Below are positions 41,701 through 53,700 of a DNA stretch of 64,000 nucleotides, one piece after another. The notes under the pieces are model-generated. The model searched no databases and was not told the DNA's origin. It saw nothing but the letters and a program-made list of their open reading frames with translations. Source of the stretch: Bettongia penicillata ogilbyi (taxonomy: Eukaryota > Chordata > Mammalia > Diprotodontia > Potoroidae); assembly GCA_023548195.1 (NCBI GenBank), contig JAJHZJ010000577.1, positions 2,021,574 through 2,085,573 on the forward strand. The letters run 5' to 3'. The translations under genes were made by a program, and so were the position numbers. Every line of letters starts with the position of its first letter. Position 1 is the stretch's first letter.

Positions 41701-44700
41701 TCATTGAGAAAGCAAGCAATTCCATATAGGTTATATATGTATAGTCATGCAAAACCTATCCATAATGGTCATGTTGTGCAAGAAAACATAGACAAAAAAA
41801 AAACCACAAGAAAGTAAAGAAAGTGAAAGAAATGTTGCTTCAATATATATTCAGAGACCATCAGATCTTTCTCTGGGAATGGATAGCATTTTTCATCCTA
41901 AGTCCTTCAGAGTTATCACAGATTGTTGTATTGCTGAGAATAGTTCAATCCCTCATTGTAGAAGCTGCTAAATCTTGTGTTATCCAAATTTTCATTCCAC
42001 AATATTTGAATTGTTTCTCTCTGTCTACTAGCAATATTTTCTCCTGAACCTGGAAACTCTGTAATTTGGCTATAATACTCTTGGGAGTTTTCATTTTGGG
42101 ATCTTTTTCAGGGGGTGATTAGTGGATTCTTTCAATTTCTATTTGACCCTCTGGCTGTGGAATATCAGGGCAGCTTTTCTTGATAATTTCTTGAACAATA
42201 ATGTCTAGGGTATTTTTTTCTTTTTTCTTTTTTATCATGGCCGTGATGTAGTCTAATAATTTTTAAATTGTCTCTCCTGGATCAATTTTCCAAGTCAGTT
42301 GTTTTTCCAATGAGGCATTTCACCTAGTCTTCTGTTTTTTTCATTCTTTTGGTTTTGTTTTATAATTTCTTGATCTCTCCTAGAGTCATTAGCTGCCATT
42401 TGCTCCATTCTAATTTTTTTTATAAATTTATTTATTAAACTTTTTACATTCATTTTCACAAAATTTTGGGTTCCAAATTTTCTCCCCATTTGTGCCCTCC
42501 CCCACCCCAATACACTGAGCATTCTAATTTACCATATCACCAATCTTCCCCTCTTCTATCATCCCTCCCTTCCCTTGACCCCATCTTCTCTTATGTCCTG
42601 TAGGGCCAGATAAGTTTCTATTCCCCATTACCTGTATTTCTTATTTCCTAGTAGCAAGAACAATACTCAACAGTTGTTCCTAAAACTTTGAGTTCCAACT
42701 TCTCCCCATCCCTCCCTCCCCACCCATTCCCTTTGGGAAGGCAAGCAATTCAATATGGGCCATATCTGTGTAGTTTTGCAAATGACTTCGATAATAGTTG
42801 TGTTGTGTAAGACTAACTATACTTCCCTCCATCCTATCCTGCCCTCCATTGTTTCTATTCTCTCTTTTGATTCTGTCCCTCCCCAAGAGTGTTGACTTCA
42901 AATTGCTCCCTCCTCCCATTGCTTTCCCTTCCATCATCCCCCCCCACCCTGCTTATCCCGTCCTCCTCCACTTTCTTGTATTGTAAGATAGGTTTTCATA
43001 CCAAAATGCAATGTTTTCCTTCCTTTAGTCGAATGTGATGAGAGAAAACTTCATGTTTTTCTCTCAGCTCTCCTCTTTTTCCCTCCACTAAAAAGTCTCC
43101 TGCCTGCCTCTTCTATGAGAGATAATTTGTCACATTCCATTTCACCCTCTCTCCTCCCAATATATTTCTCTCTCATGGTTTACCTTAATTTTTTTAAGAT
43201 ATGATCCCATCCTATTCAATTCACTCTGTGCTCTCTGTCTCTGTGTATGTGTGTATGTATGTGCGTGTGTGTGTGTGTGTGTAATCCCACCAACTACCTA
43301 GATACTGAAAAGTTTTAAGACTTACAAATATTGTCTTTCCATGTAGGAATGTAAGCAGTTCAACTTTGGTAACTCCCTTATGACTTCTCTTTGCTCTTTA
43401 CTTTTTCATGCTTCTTCTCATTCTTGTGTTGGAAAGTCAAATTTTCTTTTCAACTCTGGTCTTTTCATCAAGAATGCTTGAAAGTCCTCTGTTTCATTGA
43501 AAGACCATATTTTCCTCTGAAGTATTATATTCAGTTTTGCTGGGTAGGTGATTCTTGGTTGGAGTCCTAGTTCCTTTGACTTCTGGAATATCCTATTCCA
43601 CGCCCTTCAATCCCTCAATGTAGAAGCTGCCAGATCTTGTGTTATCCTGATTGTAATTCCACAATACTGGAATTGTTTCTTTCTAGCTGCTTGCAATATT
43701 TTCTTCTTGACCTGGGAATTATGCAATTTGGCCACAATGTTCCTAGGAGTTTCTCTTTTTGGATCTCTTTCAGGTGGTGATCGATGGATTCCTTCAATAC
43801 TTATTTTGCCCTCTGGTTCTAGAATATCAGGGCAGTTTTCCTTGATAATTTCATGAAAGATGATGTCTAGGCTCTTTTTTTTATCATGGCTTTCAGATAT
43901 TCCCATAATTTTTAAATTGTCTCTCCTAGACCTATTTTCCATGTCAGTTGTTTTTCCCATGAGATATTTCACATTCTCTTCCATTTTTTCATTGTTTTGG
44001 TTTTATTTTGTGATTTCTTGGTTTCTCAGAAAGTCATTAGCCTCCATCTGTTCCATTCTAATTTTGAGAGAACTATTTTCTTCAGTGAGCTTTTGAACCT
44101 CTTTTTCCATTTGGCTAATTCTGCTTTTGAAAGCATTCTTCTCCTCATTGGCATTTTGAACCTCTTTTGCCAATTGAGTGAGCCTATTTTTCAAGGTGTT
44201 ATTTTCTTCAGCATTTTTTTTTGGGTCTCCTTTAGCAAGGTATTGACCTGTTTTTCATGCTTTTCTTGCATCTCTCTCATTTCTTTTCCCAGTTTTTCCT
44301 CCACCTGTCTAACTTGATTTTCAAAATCCTTTTTGAGCTCTTGCATGGCCTGAGCCCACTGGATATCTATTTTGGATGTTTGGGGTACAGAGGCCTTGAC
44401 TTCTATGTCTTTCCCTGAGGGTAAGCATTGTTCTTCCTCATCAGAAAGGAAAGGAGGAAACATTTGTTCACCAAGAAAGTAGCCTTCTGGGGGGCAGAGC
44501 CAAGATGGCGGAGTAGAAGGACGCACGTTTAGGAGCTCCGAAATCAAAGCCCATAGAATTAATGTAAAAAGAGACCCCCATAACTTCTGGGTCAATACAA
44601 GGTGTGCAGAAACAGAGTGGAAGAGATTTCCCTGCCAGAGAGCCCTGAAGAGTCGTCCCTGGGGTCCGTCGTGCCCCGGAAAGCGGACCGCACCCCAGCG

Positions 44701-47700
44701 TGGCCTTGGCCGCGGCCAGAGAGAAGCTGATCCGAGCAGGCTTCAGACACGGAAGCTCCGGCAGCCGGGAAAGTCCCTCCGCCCACAGAAGCTACAGGTC
44801 AGTGAGAGAGAAGGCTGGGCTAGAGGAGGGGAGCGGAACGTCTCCGCGACTCGGGCCCCCTCGGGAGGAAGCGGCGGTGGCAGAGACGGGGGCAGGAAGC
44901 GGGGGAGGCAGAGGGGTGGGCGGCGGCTGAGGCAGCAGCGGCCCAGGACTCAGGAATCCCCCAGCAGCAGGCAGGATCTTCAATACGGAAGGTTTCTGTA
45001 TAAAACCTGAGGGAGCTGAGCCCGGGAGACGGCCCTGCCCCCACCCCGCTCTATTACTGAAGGCCTCTGCATAAAGCCCCTGAGGGAACTGAGCCTGGGA
45101 GGCGGCCCTGCCTCCACCCCAGTGCCAGAACTAAAGCTTGCCGCGGAAAGCCCATTTGAATCTCAGAGGCCAAGCACTAGCTGGGTGGATCCAGGCGGGG
45201 GTGGAAAGGAATCTCAGCAGTCAAGTAACTGGCTGGGAAAATGCCTAGAAAAGGGAAGAAAAATAAGACTATAGAGAGTTTTTTCCAACAAATGCAAATG
45301 ATCCCGACCTTCGGATCTGATGACGAGAATGTATTCTTGCCATCAGGGAAAGATGTGGAGGGCGGGGCCTCAGTACCCCAGACAACCCAGGGGGGTGGTG
45401 GGTGGGCTCAGGCCTTGGAAGAGCTCAAAAAGAATTTTGAAAAGCAAGTTAGACAGGTGGAGGAAAAACTGGGAAGAGAAATGACAGAGATGCAAGAAAA
45501 GCATGAAAAACGGGTCAATACCTTGGTAAAGGAGACCCCAAAAATGCTGAGGAAATTAATACCTTGAAAAATAGGCTCACTCAATTGGCAAAGGAGGTTC
45601 AAAAAGCCAATGAGGAGAAGAATGCTTTCAAAAGCAGAATGAGCCAAATGGAAAAAGAGGCTCAAAAACTCACTGAATTTAATAGTTCTCTCAAAATTAG
45701 AATGGAACAGATGGAGTCTAATGACTTTACGAGAAACCAAGAAATCACCAAACAAAACCAAAAGAATGAAAAAATGGAAGAGAATGTGAAATATCTCATG
45801 GGAAAAACAACTGACCTGGAAAATAGATCCAGGAGAGACAATTTAAAAATTATGGGACTACCTGAAACTCATGATCAAAAAAAGAGCCTAGACATCATCT
45901 TCGATGAAATTATCAAGGAAAACTGCCCTGACATTCTAGAACCAGAGGGCAAAATAAGTATTGAAAGAATCCATCGATCACCACCTGAAAGAGATCCAAA
46001 AAGAGAAACTCCTAGGAACATTGTGGCCAAATTACAGAACTCCCAGCTCAAGGAAAAAATCTTGCAAGCAGCTAGAAAGAAACAATTCCAGTACTGTGGA
46101 AATACAATCAGGATAACTCAAGATCTAGCAGCTTCTACATTAAGGGATCGAAGGGCATGGAATAGGATATTCCAGAAGGCAAAGGAACTAGGACTCAAAC
46201 CAAGAATCACCTACCCAGCTAAACTGAGTATAATACTTCAAGGGAAAATATGGTCTTTCAATGAAACAGAGGACTTTCAATCATTCTTAATGAAAAGACC
46301 AGAGTTGAAAAGAAAATTTGACTTTCAAACACAAGAATGAGAAGAAACATGAAAAAGGAAACAGCAAAGAGAAGTCTTAAGGGACTTACCAGAAGTGAAC
46401 TGTTTACATTCATACAGGGAAAGATAATATTTCTAACTCTTAAAACTTTTCAGTATCTGGGTAGTTGGTGGGACCACACATACACATGTACACGCATGCA
46501 CACACATGCACACACATACAGAGATAGAGAGCACAGATTGAACTGAATAGGATGGGACCATACCTTAAAAGAAATTAAGGTAAATGGTGAGAGAGAAATG
46601 TAGTGGGAGGAAAGAGGGGGAAATGGAAGGGGGTAGAACTATATGTCATTTAAGAGGCAAGTAGGAGACTTTTTTAGTGGAGGGAAAAAGAGGAGGGCTG
46701 AGAAAAAAAAATAAGAAGTTTACCCTCATCACATTTGACTAAACGAAGGAGTGATATGCATACTCATTTTGGCATGAAAACCTATCTTACAGTATAAGAA
46801 AGTGGGGGAGAAGGAGATATTGCAAGGGGGGGATGATGGAAGGGAGGGCAAAGGGAGGAGGGAGCAATTTGAAGTCAACACTTGGGGAGGGACAGGATCA
46901 AAAGACAGAAGAGAAACAATGAGGGGCAGGTTAGGAGGGATGGTAATCCAGTTAGTCTTACACAACACGACTATCAGGGAGGTCATTTGCAAAACTACAC
47001 AGATATGGCCTATATTGAATTGCCTGCCTTCCCAAAGGGAATGGGTGGGGAGGGAGGGATGGGGAGAATTTGGAACTCAAAGTTTTAGGAACAACTGTTT
47101 AGTATTGTTGTTGCAACTAGGAAAGAAGACATACAGTTAATGAGGAATAGAAAGTCATCTGGCCCTACAGGACAAAAGAGAAGATGGGGACAAGAGAAGG
47201 GAGGGATGACAGAAGAGAGGGCAGATTGGAGATAGGGAAAATTAGATTTCTTGGGGTATTGGGGTGGGGGGAGGGGATAAAAGGGGAGAAAATTTGGAAC
47301 CCAAAAATTTGTGAAAATTAATGTAAAAAATTAAATAAATAAATAAAAAGAAAGTAGCCTTCTATGGTCTTATTTTTTTTTCCCTTTTTCTGGGCATTTT
47401 TCCAGCCAGTTACTTGACTTCTGAGATTCCTCTCCACTCCCACCTCACTAGTGCTTGGGGTCTGAGATTCAAATGCTGCTTCCCAGCTTCAGGGCTTTCA
47501 TTGGGGGCGGGACTGCTATTCAGTGTGAGAGATTAAGTTCAGGTTCTCAGGTGGAGGCAGGGCCATCTCCCAGGCTCAGTTCCCTCAGGGGCTTATGCAG
47601 AGACCTTCAACAATGGAGCTTCTTCCTGCTTTGGGAGCTCCTGCCCACTCTGGGAGCTCCTGCCCACTCCAGGAGCCCCTGGCCGCTGCTTCCCCTGCTC

Positions 47701-50700
47701 CTTCCTCCCGAGGGTGCCTGAGTTATGGAGACACCCCACTCCCCTCTCAGCCAGCCCAGAAGGCTCTCTCACTGACCTGTGCACCTGTGGGTGGAGGGAC
47801 CTTTGCAGCCGCCAGAGATTCTGTCCCTGAATCTGATCTGCTCCTCTCAGGGCCGTGCGACCAGGGCAGGGCTGGGCTCCACTCCGGGTCTGATGTGCGA
47901 CGGACCTTTGATGCTGGTTTCTCAGGGCACTCTGGAACAGAAATCTCCTCCACTCCATTGCTGCATGGCTTCCACTGCTCCAGAACCCATTGAGAGTTCT
48001 TTTTATAGGTAATTTATGGGCTGTGGTTTCAGAGCTAGCATATATGTGAATCTTTATACTCCGCCATCTTGGCTCCTCCCCTGACCATTCTAATTTTTTA
48101 TGGAGTTATTTTCTTCAGTGAGCTTTTGGACCTCTTTTTCCTTTTGGCCCATTCTGTTTTTTAATGCATTCTTCTCCTAATTGACTTTTTGCACCTCTTG
48201 CCTCTTGGATTAGTCTATCTTTAAAGTGTTATTTTCTTCACTTTTTCTTTGAGTTTCCTTTAGCAAGCTGTTAACTCATGTTTCATGATTTTCTTGCATC
48301 ACTCTCACTTCTCTTTTCATTTTTTCCTCTACTCTTCCTTGATTTTCAAAATCCTTTTTTGAGCTTTTCCATGTCCTGAGATTAATTCGTATTTTTCTTG
48401 GAGCTTTGGATGTAGGAAGTTTGACTTTCTTTTCTTCTGAGTGTATGTTTTGATTTTACTTGTCACCAAACTAAGTCTCTATAGTCTTAAGTTTTTTCTT
48501 CATTGTTTGCTTATTTCCCCAGACTATTACTTGACCTTTCAATTCTTTGTTAAGGTAGAGCTCTGCTTCCAGTGTGGAGGGCATACTGTTCTAAGATTCA
48601 GGGGTTTTGTGCATCTGACTTCACACATACTTCTAGGGACCTGTAAGTATTCAGTTCTTCCAAGGTGAAATGATATAAGGAGAGGTGTTTACTCCTATTC
48701 TGCACTATGCTTTAGTCTGTGAGTGACCATAGGCACTTTTTTCTGCCCTGGAATTGTAATACTGCTGCCACAAACTCTGCTATGGAAGTGCTCCTCCTCC
48801 CCCCAGGACTGCCACCCAGATCCAAGTATGGGCAAAGCAACAGAGTCCTGTCTCAGTGCCAGCAAAATCATCTGTAATCTCCTTATTTGATTCCCTTACC
48901 ATCTTTGGGCTGAGAAATCTGAAGTCAGCTGCTGCCACTGCCACCACCATTGCTGATTCAGTCATTCCCAAAGCCTGCTCCTGGTCTGCTGGGGCCCTGG
49001 CTGTGGTAGGACTAAGTTAGACTGCTCCTCTCTCATCCAGATCCCACAACCTTTCCTACTGACTTTCTAAGTTGTCTTTGGTATCTGTGAGTTGAGAAGA
49101 CTGAAAACCACCACGGCTGCCAGTGATTCAGTTCCTAAGTCCTGCTCTGGGTTTAGTGGGGCCTGGTCTGTGCTGGTATGCTCTGTGCTGGAACTGCACT
49201 CCTCACCCAGCCAAGTGCACTACACCTTTCCTTTAAACCTTCCAGACGTCTTGGACTGGAAATTTTTTCACTCTGTCTTTTTGTGGGTTTTGTTGCTCTA
49301 GAATCGAAATTTGTTTGGCGTCATTTTTACAAGTATTTGGAAACTTTTAGGGGAAAGCTCAGAGAAGTTCCTGCTTTACTATGCCATTTTGGCTTGTACC
49401 CTCCACCCCCTGGCCTTCTCATTTTTGAAAACTATCTGTAGTGTTGGAGATTCTTCTGTCTATACTTTAGAATATAGTACTTTTATTCTGTTTACTAATT
49501 ACTTTGTGTGTTTGTGTCTGTGTCTTTGCTTTCCAATTAGATTTCGATTAGATTAGGCTTAGATTAGTCAGACCATATCTAATAGTATTTTCACACAATA
49601 GGTGTTCAATAAATCATCATTAATTATTTATCATAATTATTTTATTTATAAAATCTAAGGTTTTGATACAAATGAACCAGTTTTATTTAGAAATTTCCTT
49701 GTGAGAATTTGTTTTGATGCAGATTTGGCTATAATTTTTGTCATGAGAACAATCTTTGAATTCTGTAAGTCTGATTTTCTAATTTGTAAAATAATTTTTT
49801 TGAGGACTTGTTTTGATAATATCAGTCCCCTGCTAAATATTTCCCTGTTGGCTATGGGATCTAAATTATGTAGCCTACAAAATAACCTGTTTTTACAGAC
49901 TCAATGCCTACTACTCTTTTACATAAATCCTTGGATCCAATTAAAATTATCTACTACTTATTCCCCAAGCACAGTTTGTGATATCTTGTTGATACCTTTT
50001 GACTCTTTCCATTCCTCACCTCTTTCTCAAAAATCTCAGTGACTTTCCCCATTTTCTCTACCTTATAAACTACTACAGACCTTTTTTTTCTCCATTAAGA
50101 TGTCCCAGAATGCTTTAGTCCACATGGATCTCTGAATTTATAATAACTTTCTAAATCACTCATTTGCTAATTTAACTGGGTATAATCCTATGGCAACTTC
50201 AGTGGGCCCTTGTACTATTCATTAAAAACCTTGAGATTTTTAACATACCTCACCCTGACAACTGGATGATAGGGTTCTTAAGATAGAATCTAATTTTTCT
50301 TTGTAGTCTCCATATTGCCTAGGAAAATTCTGGAACATAGTATATTATCAAAAAATTACTTGATTTTTGCTTCAATAAATCTTTGTACATAAGATTGTTC
50401 CTCATTATTTTTACTACTTGTTTTGAACTTTAGGAAGCAAAGGAATGGGAGGCTGGGAAGGGGGAATTCGGGTACCAGGAATATTTCGATGGCCAACTGT
50501 CCTTCCAGCTGGTGTAGTGATTAATGACCCTACAAGCCTCATGGATATTTATCCAACATTGTCTTATGTTGCTGGAGCAATATTACCACAGGACAGGTAT
50601 GCAATTTGTGATAATTTATTATTTAAATGTATTTTTTCTGTTCATATGATACTTCAGACCATATCTACAAAATGTGAAGATGCATGTGTATAAATATTTG

Positions 50701-53700
50701 TTTGTACGCATGCACACAAATATATATGTGATAGAAAATGAAATAGAGATTGAATGTGACTATTTTATTTTATACTTGCACATGGTCTGTGCTGTAGAAA
50801 TATAAGATTTAAGCATCCTGGTCTCTTGTTATACCTATAGGGGCATACCTGTTTTAATTCTACACCAAAGCTAAGTCTGTTTGCGTATGTTTCAGTAAAG
50901 TAAGACAGAAGATTTGTTCATTCCAAATACTGGGCTCATGAAAATAGCTTTGATAATGGTAAGAGTATTATTTCCAAATTTACACTGCTTTCAAAGCTCA
51001 AAAAATATTAACTTTCAGGTTAACTGGTTCATTTCAGGTTGCCCACATTCTATGTGCAAAATAGTGGCAACAGAAATATAATTGTATATCACATTCAAAA
51101 GAGAAATAAAATATACTTCATTTCCAATTCAAACTATGAAATACATTTTTTAGGTATAGGGTATAGAATGATGAGGCTTGGATAGAAAATTTTAATTTTT
51201 ACCCAGCTGATAATTTGCCTGCTTTTTTTTTTTTTTAACATATATATTCCAATATTGAGTTTCCCATCCTTAAAGTTGGGGTTTGGTGACCACTTGCCAG
51301 GAATGTTGTAAAAGGCATTCATATTTCTAGTACATATTAGACTTGCCCTCCAAGGGCCCTTAAAATTCAGAGAGTACATAGCTTGCTTGGAGATATTAAA
51401 AGATATTAGTTATAAAATAATGATTACATTAAAATATTTGAGGTGAGAAAATCATGATTCTTCTTTAATATTTTTGAGATGATAGAATATAATTGATCAT
51501 TGAATTTACTATGATAGTCTTCATTTTTATTCTCTCTCTTTTTTTAAATTGCAGAGTGATTGATGGCAAGAACCTTATACCCTTATTACAAGGTAGAATT
51601 TTTCAATCAGAACATGAATTTCTTTTCCATTACTGTGGAATATATTTACACGCAGTGCGATGGCATCAAAAAGACTGTAAGTATTAAGATATCCTGAATG
51701 TGCCTAAGATTCATTTTACTGTGATACTTCTTACATTGTCCAGCAATGAAATTTCGATAGCACAGATTAAGGAAATAAATTTTATTTTACTTTTTTCTAC
51801 TTGAGACCAGACAATGAGGCACATAGTGGAAAAAGAAAACATAAGTAGAGATTTGGTTTCTTTTAACTAAATGTATTCAAGTAAGCATTTTGGTTTGTGC
51901 ATGAGAGAGTGCAAAGGAAGTGTCAGTATATAAGTCACATGGGGTTAAATGATAAAAAAAAAACAACTTAATTTCATTGAATTTCTTAGTATGACATTTC
52001 TTATTTCCTTCTTAAAAAAAACTTTTTAGTGTTGAATCTCTCCTGTCCATTTTTATTCACTAGGATTCATGCAAAAATAGAACTCAGTCAAAGGAACTTT
52101 GTCCAAAGGAACTAGGTCCTTGTCCTACTAGAGTGTGACAGGCGAAATCTGAACTAAGGCAACAGATGTTTGAGTTTCTGATTCTACTAACTGATCAAGC
52201 AAACTATGTCAATTACATAACAAATCAGGACCAATCTTTAGTTTGACATGGGGCCCCAAACTGGGGAGACATTCTTATTCATTAAAAGAAAACAATGAAC
52301 AAAATATAAAGCACTATACAAGATTAGGTGATTTCATTTCTAATTGAATGAAAGATGATGCATTTTCCAAATTGGGGTGGAGTGAGTTTCAGTCAAATTG
52401 GGAGGTGATTAGACTTAGAGGTCTTTCTTTTCCCAGAAGTGGGAGATGCTGATCAACTGCACCCATCTGCATTTTATGAATAATACATTTAGCAGCATGT
52501 GATAGAAGCAGTGTTAATCTGAGTGGTTCTCTTAATTCTTACATTAAACCAGTTCTATTTTGCAACCAGTCTTTAACTCTGTTTCTTCAAAAGAAACCAC
52601 ATTCTGGTTCTTTGGAGGTATGGAGAAGTATAAGTATACTTTATTCTCCAATCTGGATGTTTTATCTCACAGAAAATTACATGACTTGCCTTCATGCAAA
52701 CAGTGTGAGATATCTATCTCATTAGTGTAGAAAGGGTCTCACAAAGCAGAAGCCTGTCTGCATCAATGAAATTTCTCTGCTGTGGAAGGGAAGGGAAGGG
52801 AAGCTCAGAATGTATTCTCCATTAAGGAGAGAGATGTTTTGTTTTTTTTTTTTTTTTTAATCTGTATTCAGTGAAGGTGAATTTCCTTTTTCTGTTTCTT
52901 TTACTAACCAGAAGGGGACAAACATTTCAATAGTGGAATAGATTTCCTTCATTACTGTTATCTTGGCTCAAATAGTCCTAGGGTCTCATTAGAAAAGGTG
53001 ACAGTTGGTAGTGGAATCTTAGAGTAATTAAATGGGATAAATAATTGGATTCTGGATTCTCATTAGGTTCCCTTGGTGATTGCTATTATTAGGGCAATTG
53101 CCAATCCCTTACACATTGGACATCATAGATGACTTTCACAAAGATTATAGCTGTCGTCACTGACTGGAAATCTCCAGGCTAATTTACAAGGCATGGGGTG
53201 AAATTTTCCCAACCTAAGTTACTCCCTCTTTGAATGTCCTTCCAGAAATAGTAGGTGGAGATGAATGTGCCTTCGCTCATTCTTTCTATATGTAGCATTG
53301 CTTAAGAGCTATTTCATAATTGGCATATCCTTGAAAAACTTGATGACACAGCTATAATGCTTTTCACCCAGGAATGATAATCAGAGTCTGTTCATGTGAA
53401 AAAGAAAAGAGCTGTGAACAACTTTTCCATATTATATTTAAAAAGAAAGGAACATTGAATAACCTTTCCATATCCTATGTATAGCCTTGTCAAAAATGAC
53501 AGCTTGAAAAATTATTTTATAAAAAGGAATAAGAAGGATAATATTTATTTAGTAATACATAACATTTCCTGATGTTCTTGACTGAGTTAAAAATAGTTCT
53601 TAATAGAATCTACTAATTCTAGTGAAGAAGGAATACATATTAGGAAGCATTGTCCCAAAGTCTCTGTACCTTGACAGATACTGTGAGTCCTAAAGATCAT

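Larger units (their letters stand above)
44489..47347 (+). mobile_element. Inner HAL1 element, plus strand, nearly intact
   Basis: A 2859-base element flanked by a perfect 16-base duplication, AAGAAAGTAGCCTTCT, at 44473-44488 and 47348-47363. Order: start GGGGGGCAGAGCCAAGATGG; CpG-rich 5' UTR to 45240; ORF1 45241-46340 with one frameshift; a purine-rich 3' UTR with a CA repeat; and an AAATAAATAAATAAAA tail. There is no ORF2, which identifies HAL1. The perfect duplication and mostly open ORF1 make it the youngest element in the window. It lies in the sense direction of ARSH. Confidence 0.93.
42420..48084 (-). mobile_element. Middle HAL1 element, minus strand, split by the inner HAL1
   Basis: The 5' end near 48080 reads GGGGAGGAGCCAAGATGGCGG on the minus strand; the 3' end near 42420 is A-rich after 'gaaaatgaatgtaaaaagtt'. 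CCATTCTAATTTTTT is repeated at 42405-42419 and 48085-48099 and is the target-site duplication. ORF1 is recognisable but broken: frames at 43607-43984 ([32 protein letters not shown]), 44003-44194 and 44191-44470. ORF2 is absent between ORF1 and the 3' UTR. The 5' UTR and ORF1 start lie in 47364-48084. Confidence 0.88.
41590..49400 (-). mobile_element. Outermost L1-derived element (ORF1 joined to L1 3' UTR), split by two nested HAL1s
   Basis: Two arms on the minus strand: the 3' arm 41590-42404 and the 5' arm 48100-49400. The 5' arm begins near 49390 with a degenerate 'aaaatggcat' start and a 5' UTR, then the N-terminal ORF1 coiled coil (antisense of 'gagcttttggacctcttttt'). The 3' arm continues ORF1 (antisense of 'cctctggctgtggaatatca', 'attgtctctcctggatcaat') up to about 41947. 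It then passes abruptly to sequence typical of the L1 3' end (antisense of TTGTATTGCTGAGAATAG, 'ctttctctgggaatggatag', 'aagcaagcaattccatatag'). The most degenerate of the three copies, hence the oldest. A second HAL1 occupies 42420-48084. Confidence 0.75.

Noticed and set aside
44592..45044. Several overlapping GC-rich open frames on both strands
   Set aside because: They result from the GC-rich, stop-poor HAL1 5' UTR; they overlap each other and match no known protein.
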